From Mucilaginibacter sp. L196 (GTDB taxonomy: Bacteria > Bacteroidota > Bacteroidia > Sphingobacteriales > Sphingobacteriaceae), in contig NZ_LMUO01000015.1 in NCBI RefSeq assembly GCF_009765905.1, positions 808,927-872,926 on the forward strand: a DNA stretch of 64,000 nucleotides, in the 5' to 3' direction. Below, piece after piece: positions 34,499 through 43,774 of the stretch. Within the stretch, counting starts at the first letter, position 1. Each line of letters begins with the position of its first letter. The notes below the pieces were generated by a model, which saw only the letters and a program-made list of their open reading frames with translations, made no database searches and was not told the DNA's origin. The position numbers and the translations under genes are program-made.

Positions 34499-35194
34499 AT
34501 GATAAAAAAACAACACCTGTGCGATTTGAATACATGTTTCCTGTGTACCAGCTGTTTAAGCGACTGGAAACCCGCTATTGAATCGAATAAACAGAATATC
34601 CAGTTTAAAAAAGGACAGCAAGTATTTAAAGAAGGGGACCCTGTAACGGGTATTTACTTTGTATATGAAGGAAATATTAAAGCGCATAAGAGATGGGATA
34701 GTGAAAAGGAACTGATTGTTAGGTTTGCGAAAAAAGGAGACATTCTGGGGCATCTTGGTCTGGAAGGTGATAGGATTTATCCGGTAACGGCTACGGCGAT
34801 GGAGGCGGCAACTGTTTGTTATCTGCCGATGGAATTTTTCGAGTCTTCGCTAAAAATAAATAATGGCTTCGCGATAAAACTCATGCGATTTTTTGCCAGC
34901 GAATTACAAAAATCAGAGAAAAGGATGCGCAATTTGGTGCATATGCCGGTTAAAGCACGTGTAGCGCAGGCGATCATCACCCTGAAAAATCAATTCGGTA
35001 TCAATGCCGAAGGTTTTATAGATATTGAACTGGCAAGGCAAGATCTGGCCTCATTTTCAGGGGCGGCTTATGAATCGCTGTTCCGAACCATTAATGACTT
35101 TGTTGCTGAAAATATCATAACGGTTTCCGGAAAGAGTATGACCATTAAAAATGAGGATGCGCTTTTGCAGCTGATTGCCAAAAGCGAATATTAA
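34499..35194 (+). CDS. Crp/Fnr-family regulator with N-terminal cysteine cluster
   Basis: 231 residues from the ATG at 34499; the frame extends 14 codons upstream but the residues there look non-native. N-terminal HLCDLNTCFLCTSCLSDW has Cys at 8, 13, 16 and 19, suitable for an Fe-S cluster or zinc. Cyclic-nucleotide-like beta-roll (about 25-140; FKEGDPVTGIYFVYEGNIKA) and Crp-type helix-turn-helix near the end (LARQDLASFSGAAYESLFRT). Probably a redox- or oxygen-sensing regulator of the FNR type. Lies head to head with the CLC gene. Confidence 0.88.
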   Translation: MIKKQHLCDLNTCFLCTSCLSDWKPAIESNKQNIQFKKGQQVFKEGDPVTGIYFVYEGNIKAHKRWDSEKELIVRFAKKGDILGHLGLEGDRIYPVTATAMEAATVCYLPMEFFESSLKINNGFAIKLMRFFASELQKSEKRMRNLVHMPVKARVAQAIITLKNQFGINAEGFIDIELARQDLASFSGAAYESLFRTINDFVAENIITVSGKSMTIKNEDALLQLIAKSEY

Positions 35195-35216
35195 TAACGG
35201 TGACATGCTGGCTGAT

Positions 35217-35392
35217 ATTTTTCACCCTCTTTCCGGCAAGCCGGAGAGAGGGTCGAACAGCGCAGCGCATTCGGGGTGAGTCAACTGTGCGCCAGGTATT
35301 AGCGCTAATGTCACTCGTGTAGTTTACTCACCCGGTCTTTGCTTCGCTCGACCACCCTCTCTTTTGCAAGCAAAAAAGAGGGTAAAAAGCAT
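35217..35392. repeat. Large imperfect inverted repeat of the CCCTCTTTCCGG family
   Basis: The left unit (35223-35290) has the hairpin CCCTCTTTCCGGCAAGCCGG and the tail GAACAGCGCAGCGCATT...GGTGAGTCA found at 3349-3423. The right unit (about 35335-35392) reads back as ACTCACCC...GCTTCGCTCGACC and ACCCTCTCTTTTGCAAGC, so the block can fold end to end. Confidence 0.6.
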
Positions 35393-35477
35393 TGAAATAA
35401 GTTCTATTTTCAGTCCAATTTACTAGCTTTTCCCAGATAAATTGGGTATATTTAAGCTCATCAGCCCTAGGATATTA

Positions 35478-36221
35478 ATGATCTTTAACACCCTCACTAC
35501 CCATATTTTAACCGTTATTTTTATTGCTACAGTTTTCCGTTCAGCCTTTGGTTTTGGCGAATCATTGATAGCCGTTCCTTTGCTTGCCCTCTGGATGCCA
35601 CTGGATGTTGCGGTTCCTTTATCTGTTCTGGTATCCATAACCATTGCCGGCATTGTAGTAATACAGGATTGGGATAAAATACACCTTAAAAGTGCCGGGG
35701 GGCTTATTGGATTTACGCTTATTGGCATACCCATAGGATTGTTGTTACTGGTAAAAACAGATGAGCGGATTGTGAAAGCGGCTCTTGGTCTTGTTGTCAG
35801 CCTATTCTCTCTGTACCTTTTAACTGGCAAACAGCTTAAGGAATTAAAAAAGGATAGCCTTCCATGGCTTTTTGGGTGTGGATTGCTTTCCGGAATTTTG
35901 GGTGGGGCTTACGGAATAAATGGTCCCCCGCTGGTGGTTTACGGCGCTAAAAGGCGATGGTCGGCCCAGCATTTCCGCGCTACTGTGCAAGGGTATTTTC
36001 TTATAGCCAGCGCTGTTGGGATGATCGGTTACTGGCTAACCGGTTTATTAGTTACTGCTGTATTTCATTATTATTTGTTAAGTCTGCCGGTAATGGTTCC
36101 TGCAGTCTTTATCGGGAGGTTGATTAATAACCGTCTTAACAGCGAAAGCTTTTTCAAATATGTTTACGTTGTGCTGTTAGGCATCGGGTTATTTCTGCTT
36201 ATTAAATCTATTGTAGGTTAA
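35478..36221 (+). CDS. TauE/SafE-family sulfite exporter-like permease
   Basis: 247 residues from the ATG at 35478 (an upstream TTG at 35442 is less likely). About eight membrane helices; the family pattern is seen in RSAFGFGESLIAVPLLALWM (first half) and GLLSGILGGAYGINGPPLVV (second half), the paired repeat with G-G-x-P motifs. TauE/SafE proteins export sulfite, sulfonates or organic acids. Position three kilobases after the sulfatase operon suggests, without proof, a role in sulfur-anion balance. Not in an operon with its neighbours. Confidence 0.85.
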   Translation: MIFNTLTTHILTVIFIATVFRSAFGFGESLIAVPLLALWMPLDVAVPLSVLVSITIAGIVVIQDWDKIHLKSAGGLIGFTLIGIPIGLLLLVKTDERIVKAALGLVVSLFSLYLLTGKQLKELKKDSLPWLFGCGLLSGILGGAYGINGPPLVVYGAKRRWSAQHFRATVQGYFLIASAVGMIGYWLTGLLVTAVFHYYLLSLPVMVPAVFIGRLINNRLNSESFFKYVYVVLLGIGLFLLIKSIVG

Positions 36222-36363
36222 TGATGCTTCTTTGACTGTAATAGTATTCGTTATCTGTTTCTATTTTTCCTTTTTGAACGCAGCCACAGCGATCATAAAA
36301 CTCGATGATAATATATCATAATATCCTGACAATCTTTCATCACAAAGCCGCCTGATATTATAA

Positions 36364-36371
36364 TAGTTTTG
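36364..36371 (+). promoter_or_regulatory. Probable -7 box of the sugar operon
   Basis: TAGTTTTG fits TAnnTTTG about 95 bases before the isomerase start. A short inverted repeat TGATAATATATCA (about 36313-36325) lies upstream and GCGA...TCGC hairpin-forming sequence downstream. Confidence 0.4.
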
Positions 36372-36464
36372 AAATATCATCCTATGCGATGCCTTTTCGC
36401 AGATGGGTGATTATAGGATATTGATTTTTCCTGTAGTCCAATTTAACCAGTTTTTATAATACAG

Positions 36465-37874
36465 ATGAGTAATAAAGCAACCTTAGGCGTAATTATTGGC
36501 AATCGCGATTTCTTTCCTGACCGTTTGGTTTCAGAGTCACGTGCAGATCTTATTGAATTGTTCGGCAAATTAAATATCACACCGGTGATGCTTACCGAAA
36601 CAGACTCCAAGCTTGGCGGAGTTGAAACATTTAAAGATGCCCAAAAATGCGCTGATCTTTTCCGCAAACATCAGGACGAGATCACAGGTATATTAGTATT
36701 GCTGCCAAACTTTGGTGATGAAAAAGGCGTTGCCGAAACCATCAAATTATCAGGATTAAATGTGCCCGTATTGATACAGGCTTATCCCGATGAACTGAGC
36801 AAACTTGATGTTGCCCGTCGCCGCGATTCATGGTGCGGTAAGATCTCGGTTTGCAATAACTTGTATCAGTATGGTATTAAATATACACTTACAAATAACC
36901 ATGTAATACACCCATCAGCACCGGAGTTTACTGCCGACCTGCTGGATTTTGTGGCTGTTTGCCGTGTTGTTAAAGGTTTGCGTAAAGTGCGAATCGGCGC
37001 AGTAGGTGCCAGGCCGGGAGCATTCAATACTGTCCGCTACAGCGAAAAAATATTACAGCGCAACGGTATATCGGTAACAACGGTCGACTTATCCGAAATA
37101 TTAGGAAACGCCAACAAGTTAACAAAAGATCACGCCGAGGTAAAAGCACATCTCGATAAAATACTTGCTTATACCCCCATCGGTAAAACGCCTGATGAGG
37201 CTCTGATACAAATTGCCAAACTCGACGTAGTCCTCAACCATTTTATGGAGGAAAACGCACTTGATGCCACAGCCATACAATGCTGGACTTCGCTGCAAAA
37301 AAACTATGGCTGTAACGTATGCACCAGCATGAGCATGATGAGCGAAGACATGTTGCCAAGCGCCTGTGAAGTTGATGTTACCGGCACACTAACCATGTAT
37401 GCCATGCAGTTGGCATCAGGATCGCCGAGCGCACTGGTTGATTGGAATAACAATTATGCCGACGATGAGAATAAATGCGTACTGTTCCATTGTGGTAACT
37501 GGGCAAAATCATTCCTGCCTGACATCGAGATCAGTACCGCGCCAATTTTAGGGACAAGCGTTGGCGAAGAAAACACCTATGGCGCTTTATCCGGCAGGAC
37601 ACCGGCATCACCGTTAACCTTTGGTCGGATAAGCACCGATGATCCAAAAGGCATCATCAAAGCCTATTTTGGCGAAGGTGCATTAACCGATGATGCCTTA
37701 AACACTTTCGGTAACCGCGCTGTAGCGCAGATACCGGATCTGCAAGGCTTAATGCAATACGTTTGTCGCAATGGCTTTGAGCATCATGTGGTGATGAACG
37801 CGTCAAAAACAGCAGGCATTCTAAAAGAAGCTTTAGGTAACTACATGGGTTGGGAAATTTATAACCACGGATAA
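36465..37874 (+). CDS. L-fucose/L-arabinose isomerase-family protein
   Basis: 469 residues, cytosolic. Full-length match to the fucose/arabinose isomerase-like fold: ATLGVIIGNRDFFPDRLVSE at the N-terminus, RIGAVGARPGAFNTVRYSEK mid-protein, CEVDVTGTLTMYAMQLASGS with the acidic metal ligands, and C-terminal FEHHVVMNASKTAGIL with a metal-type His pair. Expected to interconvert an aldose and a ketose with a divalent metal. Shorter than FucI (about 590) and with an unidentified substrate. First gene of an eight-gene operon; the transketolase gene follows 3 bases later. Confidence 0.82.
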   Translation: MSNKATLGVIIGNRDFFPDRLVSESRADLIELFGKLNITPVMLTETDSKLGGVETFKDAQKCADLFRKHQDEITGILVLLPNFGDEKGVAETIKLSGLNVPVLIQAYPDELSKLDVARRRDSWCGKISVCNNLYQYGIKYTLTNNHVIHPSAPEFTADLLDFVAVCRVVKGLRKVRIGAVGARPGAFNTVRYSEKILQRNGISVTTVDLSEILGNANKLTKDHAEVKAHLDKILAYTPIGKTPDEALIQIAKLDVVLNHFMEENALDATAIQCWTSLQKNYGCNVCTSMSMMSEDMLPSACEVDVTGTLTMYAMQLASGSPSALVDWNNNYADDENKCVLFHCGNWAKSFLPDIEISTAPILGTSVGEENTYGALSGRTPASPLTFGRISTDDPKGIIKAYFGEGALTDDALNTFGNRAVAQIPDLQGLMQYVCRNGFEHHVVMNASKTAGILKEALGNYMGWEIYNHG

Positions 37875-37877
37875 ATT

Positions 37878-38708
37878 ATGGTGATGACTGATAAGCAATT
37901 GGCAGAGCGATCAATAACCTATCGTAAAAAGATACTCAAATACATTGTGGGCGCTAAAGCCGGGCATACCGGCGGAAGCTTATCATGTATTGATATTTTA
38001 AATGTGCTATATAATGAGGTGCTAAATGTTGGTCCGCAAAACTTTACCTCGCCGGATAGGGACATATATATCCAAAGCAAGGGCCATTGTGTAGAGGCAT
38101 TATATGTTGTTTTGGCCGATAAGGGTTTCTTCCCTGAAAGCGACCTGGAAACATTATGCAAATACAAATCGCACTACATAGGCCATCCTACCAAAAAAGT
38201 ACACGGTGTTGAACAAAATACCGGGGCGCTTGGTCATGGTTTACCTATCGCTGCCGGAACTGCCCTGGCAGCCAAAATGGACAAAAAAAATTACCGGGTT
38301 TTTACCCTTTTAGGTGATGGCGAACTACCCGAAGGCTCAAATTGGGAAGCCGCGCTAACTGCCGCGCATTATAAGCTGGATAATTTATGCGCCATAATAG
38401 ATAACAACAAATTACAAATAACCGGCACCAACGCCGAGGTATGCAATACCGACCCGATAGATGCCAAATTTGAAAGCTTTGGATGGGCAGTGCGGCATGT
38501 TGATGGTAATGATGTAAATGCTTTGAAAGAAGTTTTGTGTTCCATGCCTTTTGAAAAAGGAAAGCCAAGCCTGGTTATTGCCCATACTATAAAAGGCAAA
38601 GGGGTAAGCTTTATGGAGAATAGTGTTAAATGGCATCACGGTGTGCCCGATAAAGACCAATATGAAACAGCCATAGCCGAACTGGATATGGAAATGGCGA
38701 ACGTTTAA
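37878..38708 (+). CDS. Transketolase, N-terminal (TPP-binding) subunit
   Basis: 276 residues, equivalent to the first half of transketolase. GHTGGSLSCIDIL, the GLPIAAGTALAAKM turn, TPP motif GDGELPEGSNWEAALTAAHY ending in IDNNK (GDG...NN), and HTIKGKGVSFMEN are all present. Pairs with the next gene to make a two-subunit enzyme that moves C2 units between ketose phosphates and aldoses. Split transketolases in sugar clusters act on unusual ketose phosphates (for example in apiose breakdown), so this is probably a specialised copy rather than the housekeeping enzyme. Confidence 0.92.
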   Translation: MVMTDKQLAERSITYRKKILKYIVGAKAGHTGGSLSCIDILNVLYNEVLNVGPQNFTSPDRDIYIQSKGHCVEALYVVLADKGFFPESDLETLCKYKSHYIGHPTKKVHGVEQNTGALGHGLPIAAGTALAAKMDKKNYRVFTLLGDGELPEGSNWEAALTAAHYKLDNLCAIIDNNKLQITGTNAEVCNTDPIDAKFESFGWAVRHVDGNDVNALKEVLCSMPFEKGKPSLVIAHTIKGKGVSFMENSVKWHHGVPDKDQYETAIAELDMEMANV

Positions 38709-38720
38709 AATAGAATTGAC

Positions 38721-39686
38721 TTGGGAGCAGTAATTGAAAATAATACAATAAACGGCAAGCCTAACCAGGATGTGTTTTCGGCTACACTATTGGAACTGGC
38801 TGATAAAGACAGGAATATAGTGGTAGTCACCAGCGATTCCCGTGGTTCGGGTAAACTGGTAGCTTTTGGACAACAATTGCCCGGGCAGTTAGTAGAAATT
38901 GGCATTGCCGAACAAAACCTGGTTGGTGTAGCCGCGGGCCTGGCATCTGCCGGAAAAAGAACATTCGCGGTATCTCCTGCCTGCTTTTTAACAGCAAGGG
39001 CCCTGGAGCAAATCAAAAATGATGTATGTTATTCTGATAATCCTGTACGGTTGATCGGGATTAGCGCGGGAGTAAGTTACGGGGCACTGGGTTCAACACA
39101 CCATAGCCTGCACGATTTTGCAGTACTGCGCACCATAAATAATATTATCATAGTAGCGCCTGCCGATAATTTTGAAACTACTGAAGCAGTAAAACTTGCC
39201 GTAAAATTGAATAAACCTTTATACCTGCGCTTTGGAAAAAAAGCCATGCCTTTGTTAACCGATGATAAGCAGAATGGCTTTGAATTTGGTAAAGGAAGGG
39301 TAATTAGAAAAGGTAGTGATGTAACTATTATAGCAACAGGCGAAACCGTTTATCCAGCCTTACAAAGTGCCGAAAAACTAATACAGCAGGGCATCAACAC
39401 AACCGTGGTTAGTATGCATACGATAAAACCATTAGATGCAGAGCTAATACTGCAATTAGCGAAAGATACCGGAGCGATAGTAACAGTTGAAGAACATAGC
39501 GTAAATGGCGGTTTAGGCGAAGCTTGCGCATCGTTGTTATTGCAGAATAAATACAATAAGCCATTTAAAATAATGGGTATACCCGACGAGTACACGGTTA
39601 CCGGCTCACAAACAGAAATATTTGATCATTACGGCTTATCCGCGGATGGGATCGCTCAGGCCGTTTTAAACTTATTGCAAACCTGA
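38721..39686 (+). CDS. Transketolase, C-terminal subunit
   Basis: 321 residues: pyrimidine-binding domain (about 10-180) with the catalytic Glu in VEIGIAEQNLVGVAAGLASA and GALGSTHHSLHDFAVLRTI, then the C-terminal domain (about 190-321; TIIATGETVYPALQSAEKLI, VTVEEHSVNGGLGEACA). No ATG lies near the 5' end; TTG at 38721 is the best start, 12 bases after the N-subunit stop. Must assemble with that subunit because neither is active alone. Confidence 0.9.
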   Translation: MGAVIENNTINGKPNQDVFSATLLELADKDRNIVVVTSDSRGSGKLVAFGQQLPGQLVEIGIAEQNLVGVAAGLASAGKRTFAVSPACFLTARALEQIKNDVCYSDNPVRLIGISAGVSYGALGSTHHSLHDFAVLRTINNIIIVAPADNFETTEAVKLAVKLNKPLYLRFGKKAMPLLTDDKQNGFEFGKGRVIRKGSDVTIIATGETVYPALQSAEKLIQQGINTTVVSMHTIKPLDAELILQLAKDTGAIVTVEEHSVNGGLGEACASLLLQNKYNKPFKIMGIPDEYTVTGSQTEIFDHYGLSADGIAQAVLNLLQT

Positions 39687-39716
39687 TGTAACCCGTAAGC
39701 AACCAATTAAAACCTA

Positions 39717-40652
39717 ATGATGAAGTACTTCAAAATATTACTGTTGGTGATGCTTGCTTTTGCGTCCTGCCAAAACCGGTCGGGGTCGGCAAAGCAAAAA
39801 AAGATAGCCATTATCGTGTCTACATTAAACAATCCCTGGTTTGTTTTTTTGGCGCAAACGGCAGCTGCACGGGCCAAAACATTGGGTTATGATTCTAAAA
39901 TATTCGATTCGCAAAATAATACCGCTTTAGAAACTGATCATTTTGAGAACGCTATCGCGGATGGCTATAACGCTATTTTATTCAACCCAACAGATGCCAA
40001 CGGATCAGTAGTTAACGTTCAAAAAGCAAAAAAAGCAGGGGTTCCGGTTTTCTGTATGGATAGGGAAGTTAACTCGCCCGATGCTACTTCGCAGATCTTT
40101 TCCGACAGCTATTCAGGTTGTGTAGCTCTGGCTAAAGATTTCGTACAAACGCTTAATAAAAAAGGCAATTACGTTGAGTTGTTAGGCCTAGTTGCCGATA
40201 ATAATACTTGGGCACGCTCTAAAGGTTTCCATAGCCTGGTTGATTATTATCCGGGCCTGAAAATGGTAGCCCAGCAAAGTGCCGACTTCGACAGGAATAA
40301 AGGCCTCGAAGTAATGGAATCAATATTACAGGCGCATCCCAATATCGATGCCGTTTTTGCCGGTAATGATGCTATGGCCATGGGGGCTTACCAGGCCTTG
40401 GTTGCCGCAGGTAAAGCCGACCATGTAAAGGTATTTGGTTTTGATGGTGCTGAAGATGCGATACAGGCTATCAAGGATAAAAAGGTATCAGCTACCGCCA
40501 TGCAATTCCCAAAAGTAATAGCGCAAGCCGCAGCCGACGATGCTGATGCCTACTTTAAAGGAAAGCGCGATTTCCCTAAAAAATTACCAGTAGCGGTTGA
40601 ATTGGTTACTTACGATAATGTTAACGATTATATAGCCTACGGAAAAAAATAG
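39717..40652 (+). CDS. Sugar-binding lipoprotein of an Rbs-type ABC transporter
   Basis: 311 residues. Lipoprotein signal MMKYFKILLLVMLAFASC, then a periplasmic-binding-protein type I fold: IAIIVSTLNNPWFVFLAQTA (the NxPFF-like sugar contact), NPTDANGSVVNVQKAKKAGV, AVFAGNDAMAMGAYQAL and VKVFGFDGAEDAIQAIKDKK. Binds a pentose-like or smaller sugar for the ABC permease encoded downstream. ATG at 39717 or the adjacent ATG at 39720 are equivalent. Confidence 0.9.
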   Translation: MMKYFKILLLVMLAFASCQNRSGSAKQKKIAIIVSTLNNPWFVFLAQTAAARAKTLGYDSKIFDSQNNTALETDHFENAIADGYNAILFNPTDANGSVVNVQKAKKAGVPVFCMDREVNSPDATSQIFSDSYSGCVALAKDFVQTLNKKGNYVELLGLVADNNTWARSKGFHSLVDYYPGLKMVAQQSADFDRNKGLEVMESILQAHPNIDAVFAGNDAMAMGAYQALVAAGKADHVKVFGFDGAEDAIQAIKDKKVSATAMQFPKVIAQAAADDADAYFKGKRDFPKKLPVAVELVTYDNVNDYIAYGKK

Positions 40653-40657
40653 CCATC

Positions 40658-41278
40658 ATGAAAAAAGCGATAAAATACATATTGGCTATCATTTTGGTAT
40701 TATTCATAGCCTCAAACTCCATCTACTTTAAAAAGCTAAGCGATGTTAAGGCATCAGCGGCAAAGCAATTTGATGCCGCGAAATATGCACGCAATTACTT
40801 AAATACCCAGCTAATACCGGCTGCAGATAAAGCGCCACAGGCCGATGATTTATTAGCCATCTTAAAAAGCAGTCCGGATACCGCGTTCAAAACTTATTCG
40901 CATGGGTTGGATATTGGTAACATCCGTTTTTTTATGGTGCAGGGGCAAGGCACGGTTACGGCTGTTGATGAAAATGATATCTATATACTCACTAAGGATA
41001 AGCAAGCCCTTAAAATTGCCATTGAATATGTTTTTGGCAATGCTTTACGCGATGCACCCGGGTTGATCAATATAAATGATTTTACCAATACGATGGACCT
41101 TAACAATATTGCTGCCGAGGTAGATAAGATAGTTAGGGCAGAAGTATTGCCACCCATAAAAAGCAAGATAAAAACAGGTGATAAACTAACTTTCGCAGGC
41201 GCTTTCGAACTAAATCAGGAACATATTAACCTGGATAAAATTGAGGTTATTCCGGCTATATTAAAGATTGATAAATAA
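40658..41278 (+). CDS. DUF2291 protein, membrane-anchored
   Basis: 206 residues with an N-terminal membrane segment (about 7-25, YILAIILVLFIASNSIYF) and a DUF2291 body: YARNYLNTQLIPAADKAPQA, FMVQGQGTVTAVDENDIYIL and KTGDKLTFAGAFELNQEHIN. The family recurs between sugar-binding protein and ATPase genes of Rbs-type transporters; its job is not known, probably periplasmic assistance in uptake. Five bases after the binding protein stop. Confidence 0.85.
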   Translation: MKKAIKYILAIILVLFIASNSIYFKKLSDVKASAAKQFDAAKYARNYLNTQLIPAADKAPQADDLLAILKSSPDTAFKTYSHGLDIGNIRFFMVQGQGTVTAVDENDIYILTKDKQALKIAIEYVFGNALRDAPGLININDFTNTMDLNNIAAEVDKIVRAEVLPPIKSKIKTGDKLTFAGAFELNQEHINLDKIEVIPAILKIDK

Positions 41279-41279
41279 G

Positions 41280-42785
41280 ATGTTAGCGGCACATCATATC
41301 AGTAAAAAATTTTCAGGCGTTACCGCGCTTGATGATATTAACCTGGAACTGCCTGCCGGGAAAGTAACCGCTATTATTGGCGAGAATGGCGCGGGCAAAT
41401 CTACACTGATGAAAATTCTGTCGGGTGTGTATGATGACTACGAAGGCGATGTGATCTATAAAGGCAACAAAGTTCGGTTTAAAAATCCGCGTGAAGCGCA
41501 AAATGCGGGTATTGCCATCATCCATCAGGAATTGAACCTGGTGCCTTATTTAAGTATAACCGAGAATTTATTTTTAGGCCGGGAATTAAAAAACTCCGTT
41601 GGCTTTTTGGATAAAAAGGCTATGCGTTTAAAAGCAGAAACACTGCTGCAAAAATTAAAACTATCTGTACCTGCCGATACGATTATTGCTGATTTGAAAG
41701 TGGGCCAGCAACAAGTTGTTGAGATAGCTAAGGCCCTGCTTTATGATGCCGAGGTTATTATTATGGATGAACCTACATCTGCCATCAGTGAGAGTGAGGT
41801 GGAAATATTGTATGGTATAATTACCGATCTGCGGAAAGAGAATAAAGCGGTAGTTTATATATCGCATAAGCTGAATGAGCTGTTTAAAATAGCCGACAAT
41901 TATATTGTGCTGCGCGATGGCAGGACAATTGAAAGCGGTGAGATGAAAGGCATGACCCATGATGACATCATCCATAAAATGGTAGGCCGTAATATCGACA
42001 TCATCCGCAATAGCAATATTGCTAAAGAAAAAAATGTATTGCTTAAAGTGGATAATCTCTGCCTGGGCAAAGCCGGAAACGCACAAAAGAACATCCTTAA
42101 CAACATTTGCTTTGAGCTGTACAAAGGCGAGATACTAGGCATATTTGGACTGATGGGAGCAGGCCGGACCGAGCTGATGGAAGTACTACTTGGTTTACAC
42201 CCTGACCTTACCAAAGCAACCATCACACTTGATAAAGACATCGTAAGGTTTACATCGGCAAAGGATGCTATTAAAGCAGGCATGGCGCTGGTTCCCGAAG
42301 ACCGGAAAAAGGACGGCCTGATTTTAGGTCTGGATATTAAAACCAATATAAGCTTGAGTTCAATAGACCAACACGCATCTACAGGCCTGATCAAGCATGG
42401 AGCCGAGCTTACAAAAGCGCATCATTATATAAAGGCGCTGAGAATTAAAACCACGTCTGAAAAACAAACGGTTAAAAACCTGAGCGGCGGTAATCAACAA
42501 AAAGTGGTTATAGCTAAATGCCTTGCTACCAAGCCCAAAGTTTTAATGTTGGATGAACCTACCCGTGGTATTGATATTAATGCCAAAAACGAGATATATA
42601 AACTCATAAGTGAATTGGCGGCATCCGGCCTGGGTATTATCATGGTGTCATCAGAGTTACCTGAAATACTGGCTATATCCGATAGGATATTGGTAATGGC
42701 CGAAGGATGCATGACCGGAGAGTTTGAAGCCGCGAATGCTACCGAAGATAATTTATTAAAAGCAGCCATACCGAAAACCATCTAA
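41280..42785 (+). CDS. Sugar ABC transporter ATP-binding protein (RbsA-type, two ATPase domains)
   Basis: 501 residues from the ATG at 41280, one base after the DUF2291 stop. Domain 1 (about 3-230): Walker A GENGAGKSTLMK, Q-loop HQELNLVPYL, signature LKVGQQQVVEIAKAL, Walker B IIMDEPTSAI. Domain 2 (about 250-500): degenerate Walker A GLMGAGRTELME, signature LSGGNQQKVVIAKCL, Walker B LMLDEPTRGID. The degenerate second Walker A is normal for the family. Energises the permease encoded next. Confidence 0.95.
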   Translation: MLAAHHISKKFSGVTALDDINLELPAGKVTAIIGENGAGKSTLMKILSGVYDDYEGDVIYKGNKVRFKNPREAQNAGIAIIHQELNLVPYLSITENLFLGRELKNSVGFLDKKAMRLKAETLLQKLKLSVPADTIIADLKVGQQQVVEIAKALLYDAEVIIMDEPTSAISESEVEILYGIITDLRKENKAVVYISHKLNELFKIADNYIVLRDGRTIESGEMKGMTHDDIIHKMVGRNIDIIRNSNIAKEKNVLLKVDNLCLGKAGNAQKNILNNICFELYKGEILGIFGLMGAGRTELMEVLLGLHPDLTKATITLDKDIVRFTSAKDAIKAGMALVPEDRKKDGLILGLDIKTNISLSSIDQHASTGLIKHGAELTKAHHYIKALRIKTTSEKQTVKNLSGGNQQKVVIAKCLATKPKVLMLDEPTRGIDINAKNEIYKLISELAASGLGIIMVSSELPEILAISDRILVMAEGCMTGEFEAANATEDNLLKAAIPKTI

Positions 42786-42795
42786 AAAACTGGAT

Positions 42796-43770
42796 ATGAT
42801 CCTATCACAATACCGTTCGCATTTGGTTAAATTTCAATCGCTCATCGCGCTGGTGCTGCTCTGCATAGGCATAGGTTTGCTGTCGGATAAGTTTTTTACT
42901 GTTGATAACGGCTGGAACGTTATGCGCCAGATATCCGTTAATATTTGTATTTCTGTTGGGATGACACTGGTTGTGTTAACCGGAGGGATAGATCTATCTG
43001 TGGGTTCAGTTTTGGCAATAGGTGGCGCAATTGCCGCGGGTTTGCTCAAGTTTGGTATCGAGATACCGTCCGGTAATTTATACATCGGGTTCACGCTTTT
43101 AGGCTCCATACTTGGCGGGCTGGTTATTGGTTCATTATTGGGGTTATTTAACGGGTGGACGATCACAAAATTTAAAGTACCGCCATTTGTGGCTACCCTG
43201 GCTATGCTTACCATCGCGCGCGGATTCACCATGTTGTACACCAAAGGCTTCCCAATATCAAATCTGGGTGACAGCTTTGCCTACATTGGTACGGGTTGGT
43301 TTATAGGTATACCTGTTCCGGTTTGGATATCGGCCGTTGTTATTGTTGTTGCGATTGTCATCACCCAAAAAACAGCACTGGGAAGATATATTTACGCTAT
43401 CGGTGGCAACGAACACGCTTCCAAACTGTCGGGGATCAACATCAGCAAAGTAAAAATAATAGTATATGGCATCGCTGGGATGTTGGCCGCTGTTGGTGGC
43501 ATAATAGTAACTTCAAGGCTCGACTCAGCACAACCCAACGCGGGTATGAGTTATGAATTGGATGCAATAGCCGCAGTGGTTATTGGCGGTACATCGCTTT
43601 CTGGCGGGCGCGGTACTATTATGGGCACAGTGCTTGGCGCGCTAATTATTGGTGTATTAAACAATGGTTTGGTGTTATTGAATGTATCACCATTTTGGCA
43701 ACAGGTGGTTAAGGGTGGGGTGATATTGTTAGCGGTTATTATTGACAAGGCTAACTCGAAAAACGATTAA
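42796..43770 (+). CDS. Sugar ABC transporter permease (RbsC-type)
   Basis: 324 residues, about nine to ten membrane helices. GMTLVVLTGGIDLSVGSVLA (hallmark of the RbsC/XylH group), VPPFVATLAMLTIARGF and GGTSLSGGRGTIMGTVLGAL near the cytoplasmic coupling loop. Works with the binding lipoprotein and two-domain ATPase. The sugar cannot be read from the sequence. Confidence 0.95.
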   Translation: MILSQYRSHLVKFQSLIALVLLCIGIGLLSDKFFTVDNGWNVMRQISVNICISVGMTLVVLTGGIDLSVGSVLAIGGAIAAGLLKFGIEIPSGNLYIGFTLLGSILGGLVIGSLLGLFNGWTITKFKVPPFVATLAMLTIARGFTMLYTKGFPISNLGDSFAYIGTGWFIGIPVPVWISAVVIVVAIVITQKTALGRYIYAIGGNEHASKLSGINISKVKIIVYGIAGMLAAVGGIIVTSRLDSAQPNAGMSYELDAIAAVVIGGTSLSGGRGTIMGTVLGALIIGVLNNGLVLLNVSPFWQQVVKGGVILLAVIIDKANSKND

Positions 43771-43774
43771 AAAT

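Noticed and set aside
36465..37874. Naming the operon as a D-apiose pathway
   Set aside because: Kinase plus split transketolase fit, but the isomerase family does not clearly match and no substrate evidence is visible.
41661..42394. Open frames on the minus strand (141 and 164 codons)
   Set aside because: Antisense shadows of the two-domain ABC ATPase gene.
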